Shown here in pieces: positions 41,569 to 50,785 of a DNA stretch of 64,000 nt. The notes beneath the pieces are model-generated. The model was given only the letters and a program-made list of their open reading frames with translations, did no database searches and was not told where the DNA came from. This DNA comes from Paenibacillus sanguinis 2301083 = DSM 16941 (GTDB lineage: Bacteria > Bacillota > Bacilli > Paenibacillales > Paenibacillaceae), in NCBI RefSeq assembly GCF_000374825.1, contig NZ_KB895391.1, forward strand, positions 1-64,000, written 5' to 3'. Both the position numbers and the translations under genes were made by a program. Every line of letters begins with the position of its first letter. The first letter of the stretch is position 1.

Positions 41569-43872
41569 ATGCCGAAAATTGCGGATAAATATTTGCAGGT
41601 CAATCCTTGGAAGGTTGTGGAGGAAGGCTTTGATGCTGAACGCAATCGGGTGAGTGAGTCGATTTTTTCCTTGGGCAATGAATATATGGGGGTTAGAGGT
41701 TACCCGGAGGAAGGGTATAGCGGGGATACGCTATTGGGCAGCTACTTCAATGGTTTATTTGAGGAGAGCCCGGTTACGGCCCACTATAAAGGAATTATTA
41801 AATCGCTGCGCTTTATGGTCAATGCGGTGGATTGGCTGCATACGCGGATTACGCTGGATGGCAAAACTTTGGATTTGGCGAAGAGCAAATTCAGTGGCTT
41901 CCGGAGGGAAGTAGATTTTCGTACAGGGATTTACACTCGGGAGTTTGTCTGGCATTCGGCTGGCGGTAAGGATCTTAGACTTACGTTTGAGCGTCTGGTT
42001 AGTATGAAGGTATCCCATTTGGGAGCGCAGCGAATCACCTTGGAGCCGCTGAATTTTTCAGGCACGGTGAGCGTGCGTACCGGCCTGGATTTGGCCGTGC
42101 TTCATGAGGATCAGGGGCGTCGCTATTGGCAGGTTCGGAAGCAAGGGGAAGCATCTGGTGAAATTGCCGGATTGCTTGGCGAGACCGCGAACACAGGCAA
42201 TCGGCTGTTCTCTGCATTTCGGGTAGAAGCTGGCGAAGCGCTTGAGAGCAAGCTGGTGAAGGACGAGAGCTACATTGGCCGGGAACTGGTATTGGCCCTG
42301 GAGCAAGGAACAGCAACCCGAATTGACAAGCTTGTTGTTAATGTGGCGGAAAAGGACCACACCAAGAGCACGGATGAGCTCTGGCAAAGGGGAATGGAGA
42401 TAGCGGTCAAACATGTCCATAGGGGATATGAGGCGGTTGCTGCTGAGCAGCGCAGCTACTGGGAGCAGGTATGGGCCGATTCCGACATTGCAATTGAGGG
42501 AGATCCTGAGAACCAGCAAGGCATTCGCTTTTGCATTTTCCAATTGTATCAGACCTATCATGGGGACAACCCCGGATTCAATATTGGAGCGAAGGGGCTG
42601 ACCGGGGAGGCTTATCGTGGTTTGGCCTTCTGGGATACGGAATCCTACTGTCTGCCGTTCTATATCTTTAACAATCCGAAGGCGGCGAGAAGTCTGTTGG
42701 AGTTCCGCTACAAGTCGTTGCCCGAAGCTTTGAAGCGAGCCAAGGAGCTTGATTGCGAGGGGGCCTTCTACCCGATTGCCACCATCGATGGGACGGAAAG
42801 CTGCGATCTGTGGCAGCATTCCAACCTGCAATTGCATGTCGGCACAGCGGTGGCTTACGGATTACGTCATTATGCGAGAACTACGGGGGATACGGCGTTT
42901 CTGTATGAGAAAGGGGCAGAGATGCTCATCCAGATCAGCCGATTTTACGCGACTCGTGGGCAGTGGGGTTCGCAAACGGGGCTTTATGGCTACTACGGCG
43001 TCATGGGTCCCGATGAGTTTCAATTGATGGTCAACAATAACTGCTACATCAATTTTATGGCCAAGAAGCTGTTCGAGTACACGCTGGAGGTGCTGGAGTC
43101 GATGCGGACGGAGGCCACCGAGGCTTATCGGGAATTGGAGGCACGTCTGGAATTGACCGCAGAAGAGCAGGAGGACTGGCGGAATAAGGCTCAGCATATG
43201 AAAATACCGCAGGATAAGCGGACGGGGGTCTATGAGGAGCATGACGGTTTCTTTGACCTGCCGCATCTGGATATCCACGCTATTCCAGTCACGGAGTTCC
43301 CTTTGTATTCGCATTGGTCGTATGATCGCTTGTACCGCTATGATATGATCAAGCAGCCCGATGTGCTGATGTTCATGTTTCTCTATAGCAGCGAATTCAC
43401 CGCCCGGGAGAAGCAGGTTAACTATGATTATTATGAGCCGCGCTGTATTCATGAGTCTTCTCTGTCTCCCTCCATTCACTCGATCCTGGCGGCAGAAATT
43501 GGACGTTCCGATGAAGCATACCGCTTCTTTGAGTTTGCTACACGTCTGGATTTGGACAATTACAACCGGAACACGCGGGAAGGGCTGCATACGACTTCCA
43601 TTGCCGCAGCGTGGATGAACATCGTGTATGGCTTTGGCGGCATGCGCTCGGACGGGGAACAGCTCATGCTGAATCCAAGCATTCCGGCGCGTTGGGACAG
43701 CTACAGCTTCCCGGTGACATACCGCGGTATCAAGCTGCTGGTCAAGGTTACTCAGGAAAGCGTGTCTATTGAGGCATCCGGTGGAACGGTGGAAATTATG
43801 CTGTATGGAGAGGTCTGTGTGATTGACGAAGCGGGCATGCAGGGGCCTGTGCGGAAGGCGGTTGTCTCATGA
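41569..43872 (+). CDS. Glycoside hydrolase family 65, alpha-diglucoside phosphorylase (copy A)
   Basis: 767 residues with the GH65 order: N-terminal beta-sandwich (SESIFSLGNEYMGVRGYPEEGY), (alpha/alpha)6 barrel (GLAFWDTESYCLPFYIFNNPKAARSLLEFRYKS split across the barrel) and C-terminal sheet domain. The general-acid Glu483 is in YYGVMGPDEFQLMVNNN, and the phosphate loop is GLHTTSIAAAW (His674, Thr, Ser). This loop agrees with phosphorolysis, giving beta-glucose-1-phosphate. GGAGAGGGTGG before ATG; overlaps the next GH65 gene by 4 nt. Linkage specificity (nigerose, kojibiose, maltose) is not readable. Confidence 0.88.
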   Translation: MPKIADKYLQVNPWKVVEEGFDAERNRVSESIFSLGNEYMGVRGYPEEGYSGDTLLGSYFNGLFEESPVTAHYKGIIKSLRFMVNAVDWLHTRITLDGKTLDLAKSKFSGFRREVDFRTGIYTREFVWHSAGGKDLRLTFERLVSMKVSHLGAQRITLEPLNFSGTVSVRTGLDLAVLHEDQGRRYWQVRKQGEASGEIAGLLGETANTGNRLFSAFRVEAGEALESKLVKDESYIGRELVLALEQGTATRIDKLVVNVAEKDHTKSTDELWQRGMEIAVKHVHRGYEAVAAEQRSYWEQVWADSDIAIEGDPENQQGIRFCIFQLYQTYHGDNPGFNIGAKGLTGEAYRGLAFWDTESYCLPFYIFNNPKAARSLLEFRYKSLPEALKRAKELDCEGAFYPIATIDGTESCDLWQHSNLQLHVGTAVAYGLRHYARTTGDTAFLYEKGAEMLIQISRFYATRGQWGSQTGLYGYYGVMGPDEFQLMVNNNCYINFMAKKLFEYTLEVLESMRTEATEAYRELEARLELTAEEQEDWRNKAQHMKIPQDKRTGVYEEHDGFFDLPHLDIHAIPVTEFPLYSHWSYDRLYRYDMIKQPDVLMFMFLYSSEFTAREKQVNYDYYEPRCIHESSLSPSIHSILAAEIGRSDEAYRFFEFATRLDLDNYNRNTREGLHTTSIAAAWMNIVYGFGGMRSDGEQLMLNPSIPARWDSYSFPVTYRGIKLLVKVTQESVSIEASGGTVEIMLYGEVCVIDEAGMQGPVRKAVVS

Positions 43873-46256
43873 GCTGGATCGTGAAGGAGAGCGGGTTTGA
43901 CCCGCAGCGGATTGCGATGAACGGCAACAAGTTCATGACCGGGAATGGAGCCTTGGGAATTCGGGGAACCCTGGAGGAATTCGGAAAAGAAGAGCTGACA
44001 GCTACGATCATCGCCGGGCTATATGATCAGGTTGGCGACCAGTGGCGGGAGCCGGTAAATGCGCCCAATGGCTTAATGACAAAGCTGCATTGGAACGGCG
44101 TTCCGCTTAGTGTGCTGGAGGCGAAGGCGGGTCAGGTAGAACTGCCCCAACATGAGCAGTCGCTGGATATCTTCCACGCTGTACATCGCCGCAAGTCGGT
44201 ATTCAGCACACCGGATGGCGCCCAAGTGACGGTGTTCTCGGAGCGTTGGTGCAGCGCGGCACGGCTTGACTTGATCGTTCAGCGTTTTACTGTACAAAGC
44301 AGCCGTGAGGGAGAACTCGTGATCAATACGGGGATTGATGGCGAGGTATGGGACATTAACGGGCCGCATTTGGAGCGGCTGGTGAGCGAGGTGAACCGAG
44401 AGACAAATACAAGTCAAAGCAAGGGCTTAAACTCGGTAAAGGTAGGGCATACGGATTCAAATAAAACGGATAATCTATTAACGCTGACCGGCTGGACGCA
44501 TGAGCTGAATGTTCCGGTCACTACCGCGGCAGCGCTGGAAGGTAGCACGATGCCAGAAGGCTTTGGAGAGCAGTGGGAGCTGCAAAGGGAAGGCAACTCC
44601 ATCTCGCAAATTATTCGTTTACATGTTTCGGCTGAAACGCCGTATACTTGGGTCAAATACGTATCCGTGGTCGCCGGATCAGTCGGGGGGACCGGGGAAG
44701 TACAGCCAAGCTCCGTCCAGGCGGCGGTATCCTCCATCCGCGAAGCGCAGCAGCTTGGCTATGACAGGCTCTATCAAGAGCATGCCGAGCAGTGGGAGCG
44801 GAAGTGGTCTGCCTCCGATATCGTGATCGAGGGCGATGAAGAAGCTCAGTTGGCGCTTCGCTATAGCATGTATCAATTGCATATTATTGCCCCGGACCGC
44901 TCAGAGAAGGTGTCGATTCCGGCGCGCGGGTTATCCGGCCAGGTCTATAAGGGCGCAGTGTTCTGGGACACTGAAATGTTCATGCTTCCGTTCTTCCTGT
45001 ACACTCGGCCAGAGGTAGCGAGGAATTTGCTGATGTACCGGGTGCACACGCTGGACGGAGCCCGGCGCAAGGCGGCGGAATATGGCTATGAAGGGGCGTT
45101 CTATGCCTGGGAGAGTCAGGAGACAGGGGATGACGCTTGTACACTGTTTAACGTGAACGACGTGTTTACCGGACGTCCGATGCGGACCTTTTTCCGGGAT
45201 AAGCAGGTGCATATCAGTGCTGATGTCGCTTGCGGGATATGGCAGTATTACGTCTTTACTGGCGATGAAAGTATCTTGCTGGATGGCGGGGCGGAAGTCG
45301 TATGGGAGTGCGCCAGATTCTTCTATTCTTACGCTTACTTTAATCCCTCCAAGCAACAGTACGAAATTCTTGACGTGACTGGACCTGACGAATACCATGA
45401 GCGTGTGAACAATAATGCCTTTACAAACCGGCTGGTCAAGGAGACTTTGCGCATTGCTATAGATGTGATGGCATTGCTGCAAAAACATGATTCCCGCACA
45501 TATGACCGCCTGCTGGCAGAGGGTTCAATTCGTCCCGAGCATATTCAGGATATGCATGACGGCTTATATGTGCCGCAGCCCGATCCGGCTAGTGGAATTA
45601 TCGAGCAATTTGATGGATACTTTACCCTGGAGGACGTTGCGCTCCCTGAGCTAAAGGCACGGATGATCAATCCCCATGAATATCTGGGGGGAGGCAACGG
45701 ACTGGCTACGACAACCCAAATTCTCAAGCAGGCGGATGTAGTGCTGATGCTGCATTTGTATAAGGATGAGTATGCTCAGGCGATCAAGCAGGCCAATTGG
45801 GAGTTCTATGAACCGCGGACAGAGCACGGTTCAAGTCTAAGTTCCTGTGTCTATGCCCTGGTAGCTGCCGATATTGGTTCACCAGATTGGGCTTACCCCT
45901 ACTTTCTGAAGACGGCGACCATTGATTTGACCGGGGAATCAAAGCAATACGTCGGAGATTTGTATATCGGCGGGACGCATACGGCTGCTAATGGCGGAGC
46001 CTGGATGGCGGCGGTGTTGGGCTTTGCCGGATTGCGCTACGATGGCGTTAAGGCTACCTTGAAGCCTGCGTTGCCTTCCGCATGGCAGGCTGTCGAGTTC
46101 CCAGTTCGGCTGCGCGAAGGAGCCTACCGGGTACGCGTTGGACGTGAGAATGTTTTGATATGTTCCGAGGCAGATAATACTGGAGCTGCGCGATTTGTCA
46201 TTGGTGAACAGGAATTGGCCGTGATGCCGGGACAACAAGTGAGTCTATCTATTTAA
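43869..46256 (+). CDS. Glycoside hydrolase family 65 protein (copy B)
   Basis: 795 residues, same fold as copy A but clearly diverged. General-acid Glu508 lies in LDVTGPDEYHERVNNNAFT, and GAVFWDTEMFMLPFFLYTRPEVARNLL marks the barrel. At the phosphate loop it has GGTHTAANGGAW, with Asn where copy A has Ser, so the donor/acceptor or phosphate use may differ. Starts inside copy A's stop (ATGA), so translation is coupled. After its stop a repeat element separates it from pgmB. Confidence 0.87.
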   Translation: MSWIVKESGFDPQRIAMNGNKFMTGNGALGIRGTLEEFGKEELTATIIAGLYDQVGDQWREPVNAPNGLMTKLHWNGVPLSVLEAKAGQVELPQHEQSLDIFHAVHRRKSVFSTPDGAQVTVFSERWCSAARLDLIVQRFTVQSSREGELVINTGIDGEVWDINGPHLERLVSEVNRETNTSQSKGLNSVKVGHTDSNKTDNLLTLTGWTHELNVPVTTAAALEGSTMPEGFGEQWELQREGNSISQIIRLHVSAETPYTWVKYVSVVAGSVGGTGEVQPSSVQAAVSSIREAQQLGYDRLYQEHAEQWERKWSASDIVIEGDEEAQLALRYSMYQLHIIAPDRSEKVSIPARGLSGQVYKGAVFWDTEMFMLPFFLYTRPEVARNLLMYRVHTLDGARRKAAEYGYEGAFYAWESQETGDDACTLFNVNDVFTGRPMRTFFRDKQVHISADVACGIWQYYVFTGDESILLDGGAEVVWECARFFYSYAYFNPSKQQYEILDVTGPDEYHERVNNNAFTNRLVKETLRIAIDVMALLQKHDSRTYDRLLAEGSIRPEHIQDMHDGLYVPQPDPASGIIEQFDGYFTLEDVALPELKARMINPHEYLGGGNGLATTTQILKQADVVLMLHLYKDEYAQAIKQANWEFYEPRTEHGSSLSSCVYALVAADIGSPDWAYPYFLKTATIDLTGESKQYVGDLYIGGTHTAANGGAWMAAVLGFAGLRYDGVKATLKPALPSAWQAVEFPVRLREGAYRVRVGRENVLICSEADNTGAARFVIGEQELAVMPGQQVSLSI

Positions 46257-46495
46257 TGAGCCTAAAAAGGCTCAATCTAAAAATCAGTGCTTGATAAAAG
46301 ACAGCTATAGAACGGAGGGTCGTAGGGATTCTGGAGAAACGAAGTGGTCGCCTTTGTGAGTGGATTGCTACCTTCATAAGAATTTATTGAATCAGGAAAA
46401 TCCAGGAACAACAGCGATTGGAAGAACCCAATGGACCCGTAGAGCCTCATTGTTAGCATGTCAAGCACTGATTTTGGTGTTGAGCCTAAAAAAGG
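46257..46495. mobile_element. Miniature inverted-repeat element inserted before pgmB
   Basis: Perfect 15-bp inverted repeats: AAAATCAGTGCTTGA at 46280-46294 and TCAAGCACTGATTTT at 46461-46475. Outside them a 12-bp direct repeat TGAGCCTAAAAA occurs at 46257-46268 and 46481-46492. Removing the element plus one copy joins the GH65 stop to TGAGCCTAAAAAAGGAGAGG and ATG, a normal operon junction. The interior has no ORF. The pieces at 46257-46274 (TGAGCC taaaaa GGCTCA) also form a short hairpin. Confidence 0.7.
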
Positions 46496-46505
46496 AGAGG
46501 ATAAC

Positions 46506-47183
46506 ATGCTGCAAACGATGAAGGGAGCCATCTTTGATCTCGACGGTGTAATTGTGGATACGGCCAAATACCATTACCTCGCCTGGCGTGCGCTGGCAGA
46601 GCGACTAGGCTTCGAGTTCACCGAAGCCGATAACGAACGCCTTAAGGGAGTCAGCCGAATGGAGTCCTTGCGCATTTTGCTGGAAGTAGGAGGCGTAACG
46701 GCCACGGAAGCGGAACGCGAGAAAATGGCCGAGATGAAGAATAATGAATATGTTGATTATATTTCCAGGCTGGAGCCGTCAGAAATATTGCCGGGAGCCA
46801 GGGAATATTTGCTGGAGCTGCGGGAGCAGGGGGTGAAGATTGCGCTAGGCTCGGCCAGCAAGAATGCCGCCTTCATTCTGGCGCGGCTTGGAATCAGCGA
46901 TCTGTTCGACGCGGTGATCGATGGCACGAAGGTATCCAAGGCGAAGCCGGACCCCGAGGTATTCCTCGCGGCCAGCGCAGCCTTGGGGCTTCCGCCCTCC
47001 GAGTGCGTCGTATTCGAGGATGCAGAGGCTGGGGTACAGGCCGGGCAAGCCGCCGGCTGCCGCGTCGTTGGCATCGGCAATCCCGCCATTCTGGGGGCCG
47101 CCGACCTGGTTGTAAGTGGCCTGAATGAGCTAACTAGCCAGTCCATTAGCAAGGCTAGAAACCAGGGGACATACAATAACTGA
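46506..47183 (+). CDS. pgmB: Beta-phosphoglucomutase
   Basis: 225 residues, HAD superfamily with a cap domain. Converts beta-glucose-1-phosphate, the GH65 product, into glucose-6-phosphate. Nucleophile and acid/base Asp11 and Asp13 are in IFDLDGVIVDTAKYHYLAW; the cap has RLKGVSRMESLRILLE; then IALGSASKNAAFIL and CVVFEDAEAGVQAGQAAGC bind Mg2+. AAAAAAGGAGAGG precedes the ATG and lies in the right-hand direct repeat of the inserted element. Clearly the third enzyme of the GH65 pathway. Confidence 0.96.
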   Translation: MLQTMKGAIFDLDGVIVDTAKYHYLAWRALAERLGFEFTEADNERLKGVSRMESLRILLEVGGVTATEAEREKMAEMKNNEYVDYISRLEPSEILPGAREYLLELREQGVKIALGSASKNAAFILARLGISDLFDAVIDGTKVSKAKPDPEVFLAASAALGLPPSECVVFEDAEAGVQAGQAAGCRVVGIGNPAILGAADLVVSGLNELTSQSISKARNQGTYNN

Positions 47184-47192
47184 AGATAATTA

Positions 47193-47228
47193 GAAAGGCC
47201 TTTGCCCGTGTGGTGAGGGCCTTTCTTA
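47193..47228 (+). terminator. Intrinsic terminator after pgmB
   Basis: GAAAGGCC (47193-47200) with GGCCTTTC (47218-47225), then TTAAT. Confidence 0.75.
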
Positions 47229-47532
47229 ATGGTTTGCTACGACCTCTACCTTTAACTTCATGCTCGGTCATAGTCAGTGAATCACCAGAAAATAAGTGCC
47301 TGACACAACGCATTCAAGCAGTATAGCCTGCATCAACGCCGCCTTCTGGTGGTTCGCTCAGCCTCGTGAAAAAATTAGGACTGGCAAGAACGAAAAAAAA
47401 ACCTACACTAGAAGGAAGGAAGACGTTCCTTCGGGTGAGCCATCGGAGGAAACACCACAATTTCCGTAGAAACGCGCATACCTGGCATGTTTTTAATCTT
47501 GATATAGTTAAAGGGCAGGAGGAGGCAGAAGG
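47229..47532. other. Intergenic region between pgmB and the sensor kinase gene
   Basis: At about 47290-47307 aaaataagtgcctgacac resembles the 15-bp terminus of the element before pgmB (AAAATCAGTGCTTGA plus CA), with two changes; it may be a decayed end. A hairpin GAAGGAA/TTCCTTC lies at about 47412-47439. No ORF fits. The kinase ribosome-binding site GGAGGAGG is at about 47517. Confidence 0.45.
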
Positions 47533-49338
47533 ATGAATGCAGGATTCAAGAACCCGTTGAAGCAAATCAATTTGAAACAGCAGATTATCCTGGTATTTCT
47601 GGTGCTGGTCATCCCTCTGTTTCTATTGAATTGGTATGGCAACTATCGAACGGATCAAATTTTGAAGCGGAATGTATCCAACGCTTATATTGAATTGAAC
47701 AAGCAAAATTTCAAGCTGATTAGCCGGGATATTGAATCGATCAACAAGGTGACCTCCACCGTATTTCAACACCCGACGGTTCAGCAATTAAACCCGGATG
47801 TGAACAGCAGCATGCTGGAGCGTGTTAAGAACTACGAACGCTTGGAAGGCTTGCTGAATAGTTATTCCCAGGAAGCGGATCAGCAGGCGCCGTTATTTTA
47901 CTCCTTGTTTGTGTATGATCCCTCCAACTCCTATTCCTTTGCCCCCTATTATCCGGAGTCTATGAAGGCCGGGGTTTATTTTTTTCTGGAGAAGGAGAAG
48001 CCAGAATGGTTTGACGAAGCGGTCGCCAAGAAGGGGAACGGCTATTTGCGGTTGATCGAGCACTTGTCTCCGCCTGTGCAGGGGCAGAAGAATCAGCACA
48101 CACTGGCCTACATCAGAGCGATCAATAATATTGATCGAGGTGGCACGATCGGTGTATTGGTTGTATCTAATGTAGATGCCCGCATCGGCGAATCTTTGCA
48201 AACGGTTTCTATTCCCGATGGTGAGCTGTACTTCACGGATTGGGAGAACCGGATATTAACCTCTTCGGCCTCAGGGGTAGGCGAGATATTGGAGTTGCCA
48301 CACGATGGAGAGGTGCTCAGCTCGGGAATTGGCGCCAGGGATATCATTACAAATAATTTCATTTATGTTGTTAATTATAATGAGGTGCTGCAGCAGAAAT
48401 TGATCTATAAAGTGCCATTGAAGACACTGCTCCAGCAGCAAAACGAAATTAAGCGGATTATTTTGTTGATTTCAATTGCTTATTTCGTGATTGGTCTGAT
48501 TATGATTTTGTATTTCTGGCGAGCCTTGATGACTCCTTTGCAGCGCTTGGTTTATTTTGTGAGAAGGTATGAGCCGGGGAAGGTAGTGCCGGAAACGCCA
48601 AAATGGCGCAGAAATGATGAGGTTAGCGTCCTGATCTCCACCATTTATGAGATGGCGCGTAGACTCAACAGCCTTATCCACTACAAATACCAGATGGACA
48701 TTAAGCAAAAGGAAGCCCAATTGCAAATTTTGTATCAGCAGATCAATCCGCATTTACTGTACAACACACTTGAAAGCATCTATTGGAAGAGCAAGATGGA
48801 GGGGAACTCGGATTCTGCCGAAATGATCAAGCAGTTGTCCAAGCTGATGAAGATCAGTCTGAGCCGGGGCCGGGAGTTGATCCGGTTAGGTGAGGAGCTT
48901 GAGCATGCGGCAGCTTATCTCAAGCTGCAGGAGTATCGCTATGAATATGGATTTCGGGTAACCTGGGATGTGCCTGCGGAACTTCATGATTACATCATAC
49001 CGAAGATCACCCTCCAGCCGTTAATCGAGAATGCAATTATGCATGGCGTGAAGCAGATGGGCGAAGATGGTGAAATCACGATTCGCGCTGTTTCGCAGGA
49101 GGATCGCATCCAAATTGTTATTGAGGATAACGGCTACAAGCCGGTTGATTTTGCAGCAATCCATAAACTGTTGAATCATGAAAGTCCCAGCCCGTCTGTA
49201 GGTTATGGTATTCGTAATATCCATCAGCGGATTCGGCTGCACTTTGGACCGGAATATGGACTGGACTACGCCGTAAGAGCGGGGGGAGGCACGGCCGTGA
49301 CCATCACGCTGCCCCGAAAAGAACTATCAGAGGACTAA
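47533..49338 (+). CDS. Two-component sensor histidine kinase, YesM-like
   Basis: 601 residues: a first membrane helix (about 14-35, QIILVFLVLVIPLFLLNWYG), an extracellular sensor part, a second helix (about 311-332, IILLISIAYFVIGLIMILYFW), a HAMP-like linker, a His_kinase domain with phospho-accepting His at about residue 405 in YQQINPHLLYNTLESIYW, and a C-terminal ATP-binding domain (LQPLIENAIMHGVKQ; IEDNGYKP; VGYGIRNIHQRIRLHFG). It should sense an extracellular sugar signal and phosphorylate the regulator encoded 25 nt downstream. GGAGGAGG before ATG. Confidence 0.93.
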   Translation: MNAGFKNPLKQINLKQQIILVFLVLVIPLFLLNWYGNYRTDQILKRNVSNAYIELNKQNFKLISRDIESINKVTSTVFQHPTVQQLNPDVNSSMLERVKNYERLEGLLNSYSQEADQQAPLFYSLFVYDPSNSYSFAPYYPESMKAGVYFFLEKEKPEWFDEAVAKKGNGYLRLIEHLSPPVQGQKNQHTLAYIRAINNIDRGGTIGVLVVSNVDARIGESLQTVSIPDGELYFTDWENRILTSSASGVGEILELPHDGEVLSSGIGARDIITNNFIYVVNYNEVLQQKLIYKVPLKTLLQQQNEIKRIILLISIAYFVIGLIMILYFWRALMTPLQRLVYFVRRYEPGKVVPETPKWRRNDEVSVLISTIYEMARRLNSLIHYKYQMDIKQKEAQLQILYQQINPHLLYNTLESIYWKSKMEGNSDSAEMIKQLSKLMKISLSRGRELIRLGEELEHAAAYLKLQEYRYEYGFRVTWDVPAELHDYIIPKITLQPLIENAIMHGVKQMGEDGEITIRAVSQEDRIQIVIEDNGYKPVDFAAIHKLLNHESPSPSVGYGIRNIHQRIRLHFGPEYGLDYAVRAGGGTAVTITLPRKELSED

Positions 49339-49363
49339 CGAAACGAAAGAGAGGAAGCCAAGC

Positions 49364-50692
49364 ATGTACAATATCCTGGTCGTAGATGACGAACCGTTGA
49401 TCTGTAAAGGGTTAACCGGGCTATTATCGGCCTCAGGACTGGAGATCGGGCAGATCATTACTGCTCTTAATGCCCACGAGGCACTGGATTATGTCCGGAT
49501 GGAGGACATCGATCTGATTGTAACGGATATCCAAATGGGCGAGATGAGCGGTATTGAGCTTATGTATCAAGCCAAGATATTAAAGCCCTGGGTGCAGACC
49601 ATTATTATTTCAGCCCATGAGACCTTTCAATATGCGCAAATGGCCATCAGGCTGGGGGCAAGGGATTACCTTATCAAGCCGCTGAACAGTGAGCAATTTC
49701 TCGATTCCGTACGGAATACGCTGCTTAAGATAGATAAGCCTGTCCTGAAGATTGAGGAATGGCTGTCGGATAGCCGGGAGAACTTCCGCATGGAGGAACC
49801 GCGGCCAGAGAGAGTGGAGTGGCTGCAGCGACTGCTGGAGTCATCCGCGGAGTTGACGGAAGAAGTCTGGCAACGGGAGGGGACACAGTGGCTGAGGGGG
49901 CTGGGTCCTTATTTTTCCGTGATCAAAATGAAGCTGGCGCTTCCTTCGGGGAAGGAGACAGAAGGGTACAATGAGCGAGATGTTCAATTGTTCCAATATG
50001 CTGCGCTGAATATCATCAAGGAGCTGCTGCATGAGGAGTGGAATGCGTTATCCTTCTACACCCGTGATATGGAGATTGCCATTATCATGCAGTGGGGTGA
50101 AGGGGAATACGCCGAGTCCAGCGTCAATAAAATCAACCAGCTTGAGATGATTGGCAGAAGCCTGCATCACCATGTGCATAAATATCTTGGCATTGTATGC
50201 ACCGTGGGGATCAGCCAAATCCTCAAGGGCATCCGCTTCCTGAGTGAATTAAATCTGCAAGCGGACAAGGCGATTGAATGGAGTGGGGAGCACGGGGAAT
50301 ACCATATTTTTTATTATGGTGATTACAACTGGCATAGCTATGCCAAAGAGCCTTCTCAAGAGGAACTGCATACGCAGACGAACCGGATCGTAGACAATGC
50401 CAGAGACTATATCGAACAGAACTATAACCGCAAGGGTTTAACGATTCATGAGGTGGCGAAGGAGAACCATGTCAGTCCCAACTATCTCAGCTATCTGTTC
50501 AAGAAAAACACGGGCTACAATCTGTGGGAGTATGTAATCAAGCTGCGGATGGAGGAAAGCAAGTCGCTTATTCTGAACACGGATATGCGCCGCTACGAGA
50601 TTGCCGAGCGCGTAGGCTATGAATCTCCCGAGCATTTCAGCAAAATTTTCAAAAAATATTTTGGAATCAGCCCCAGTGAATTGAAGAAGTAA
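49364..50692 (+). CDS. Response regulator with AraC-type DNA-binding domain, YesN-like
   Basis: 442 residues: a receiver domain (1-120; acidic pocket VVDDEPLIC, phospho-Asp55 in LIVTDIQMGEMSG, conserved Lys in YLIKPLNSEQF), a middle segment, and an AraC HTH pair (about 340-442; LTIHEVAKENHVSPNYLSYLF; YEIAERVGYESPEHFSKIF). Partner of the YesM-like kinase just upstream; should activate the transporter genes starting 93 nt downstream and possibly the GH65 operon. Confidence 0.94.
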   Translation: MYNILVVDDEPLICKGLTGLLSASGLEIGQIITALNAHEALDYVRMEDIDLIVTDIQMGEMSGIELMYQAKILKPWVQTIIISAHETFQYAQMAIRLGARDYLIKPLNSEQFLDSVRNTLLKIDKPVLKIEEWLSDSRENFRMEEPRPERVEWLQRLLESSAELTEEVWQREGTQWLRGLGPYFSVIKMKLALPSGKETEGYNERDVQLFQYAALNIIKELLHEEWNALSFYTRDMEIAIIMQWGEGEYAESSVNKINQLEMIGRSLHHHVHKYLGIVCTVGISQILKGIRFLSELNLQADKAIEWSGEHGEYHIFYYGDYNWHSYAKEPSQEELHTQTNRIVDNARDYIEQNYNRKGLTIHEVAKENHVSPNYLSYLFKKNTGYNLWEYVIKLRMEESKSLILNTDMRRYEIAERVGYESPEHFSKIFKKYFGISPSELKK

Positions 50693-50785
50693 GATCAAGC
50701 ATACTCTACATAGTTTTAGACATGTTCGCCTCTCCGCCTCTTTTCTACAATTAGGGATAGACACTATGAAGAAAAGAGGGAGAAG

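Noticed and set aside
42058-43590. Two minus-strand ORFs (259 and 242 residues) inside the first GH65 gene
   Set aside because: Shadows of the GH65 frame, without start signals.
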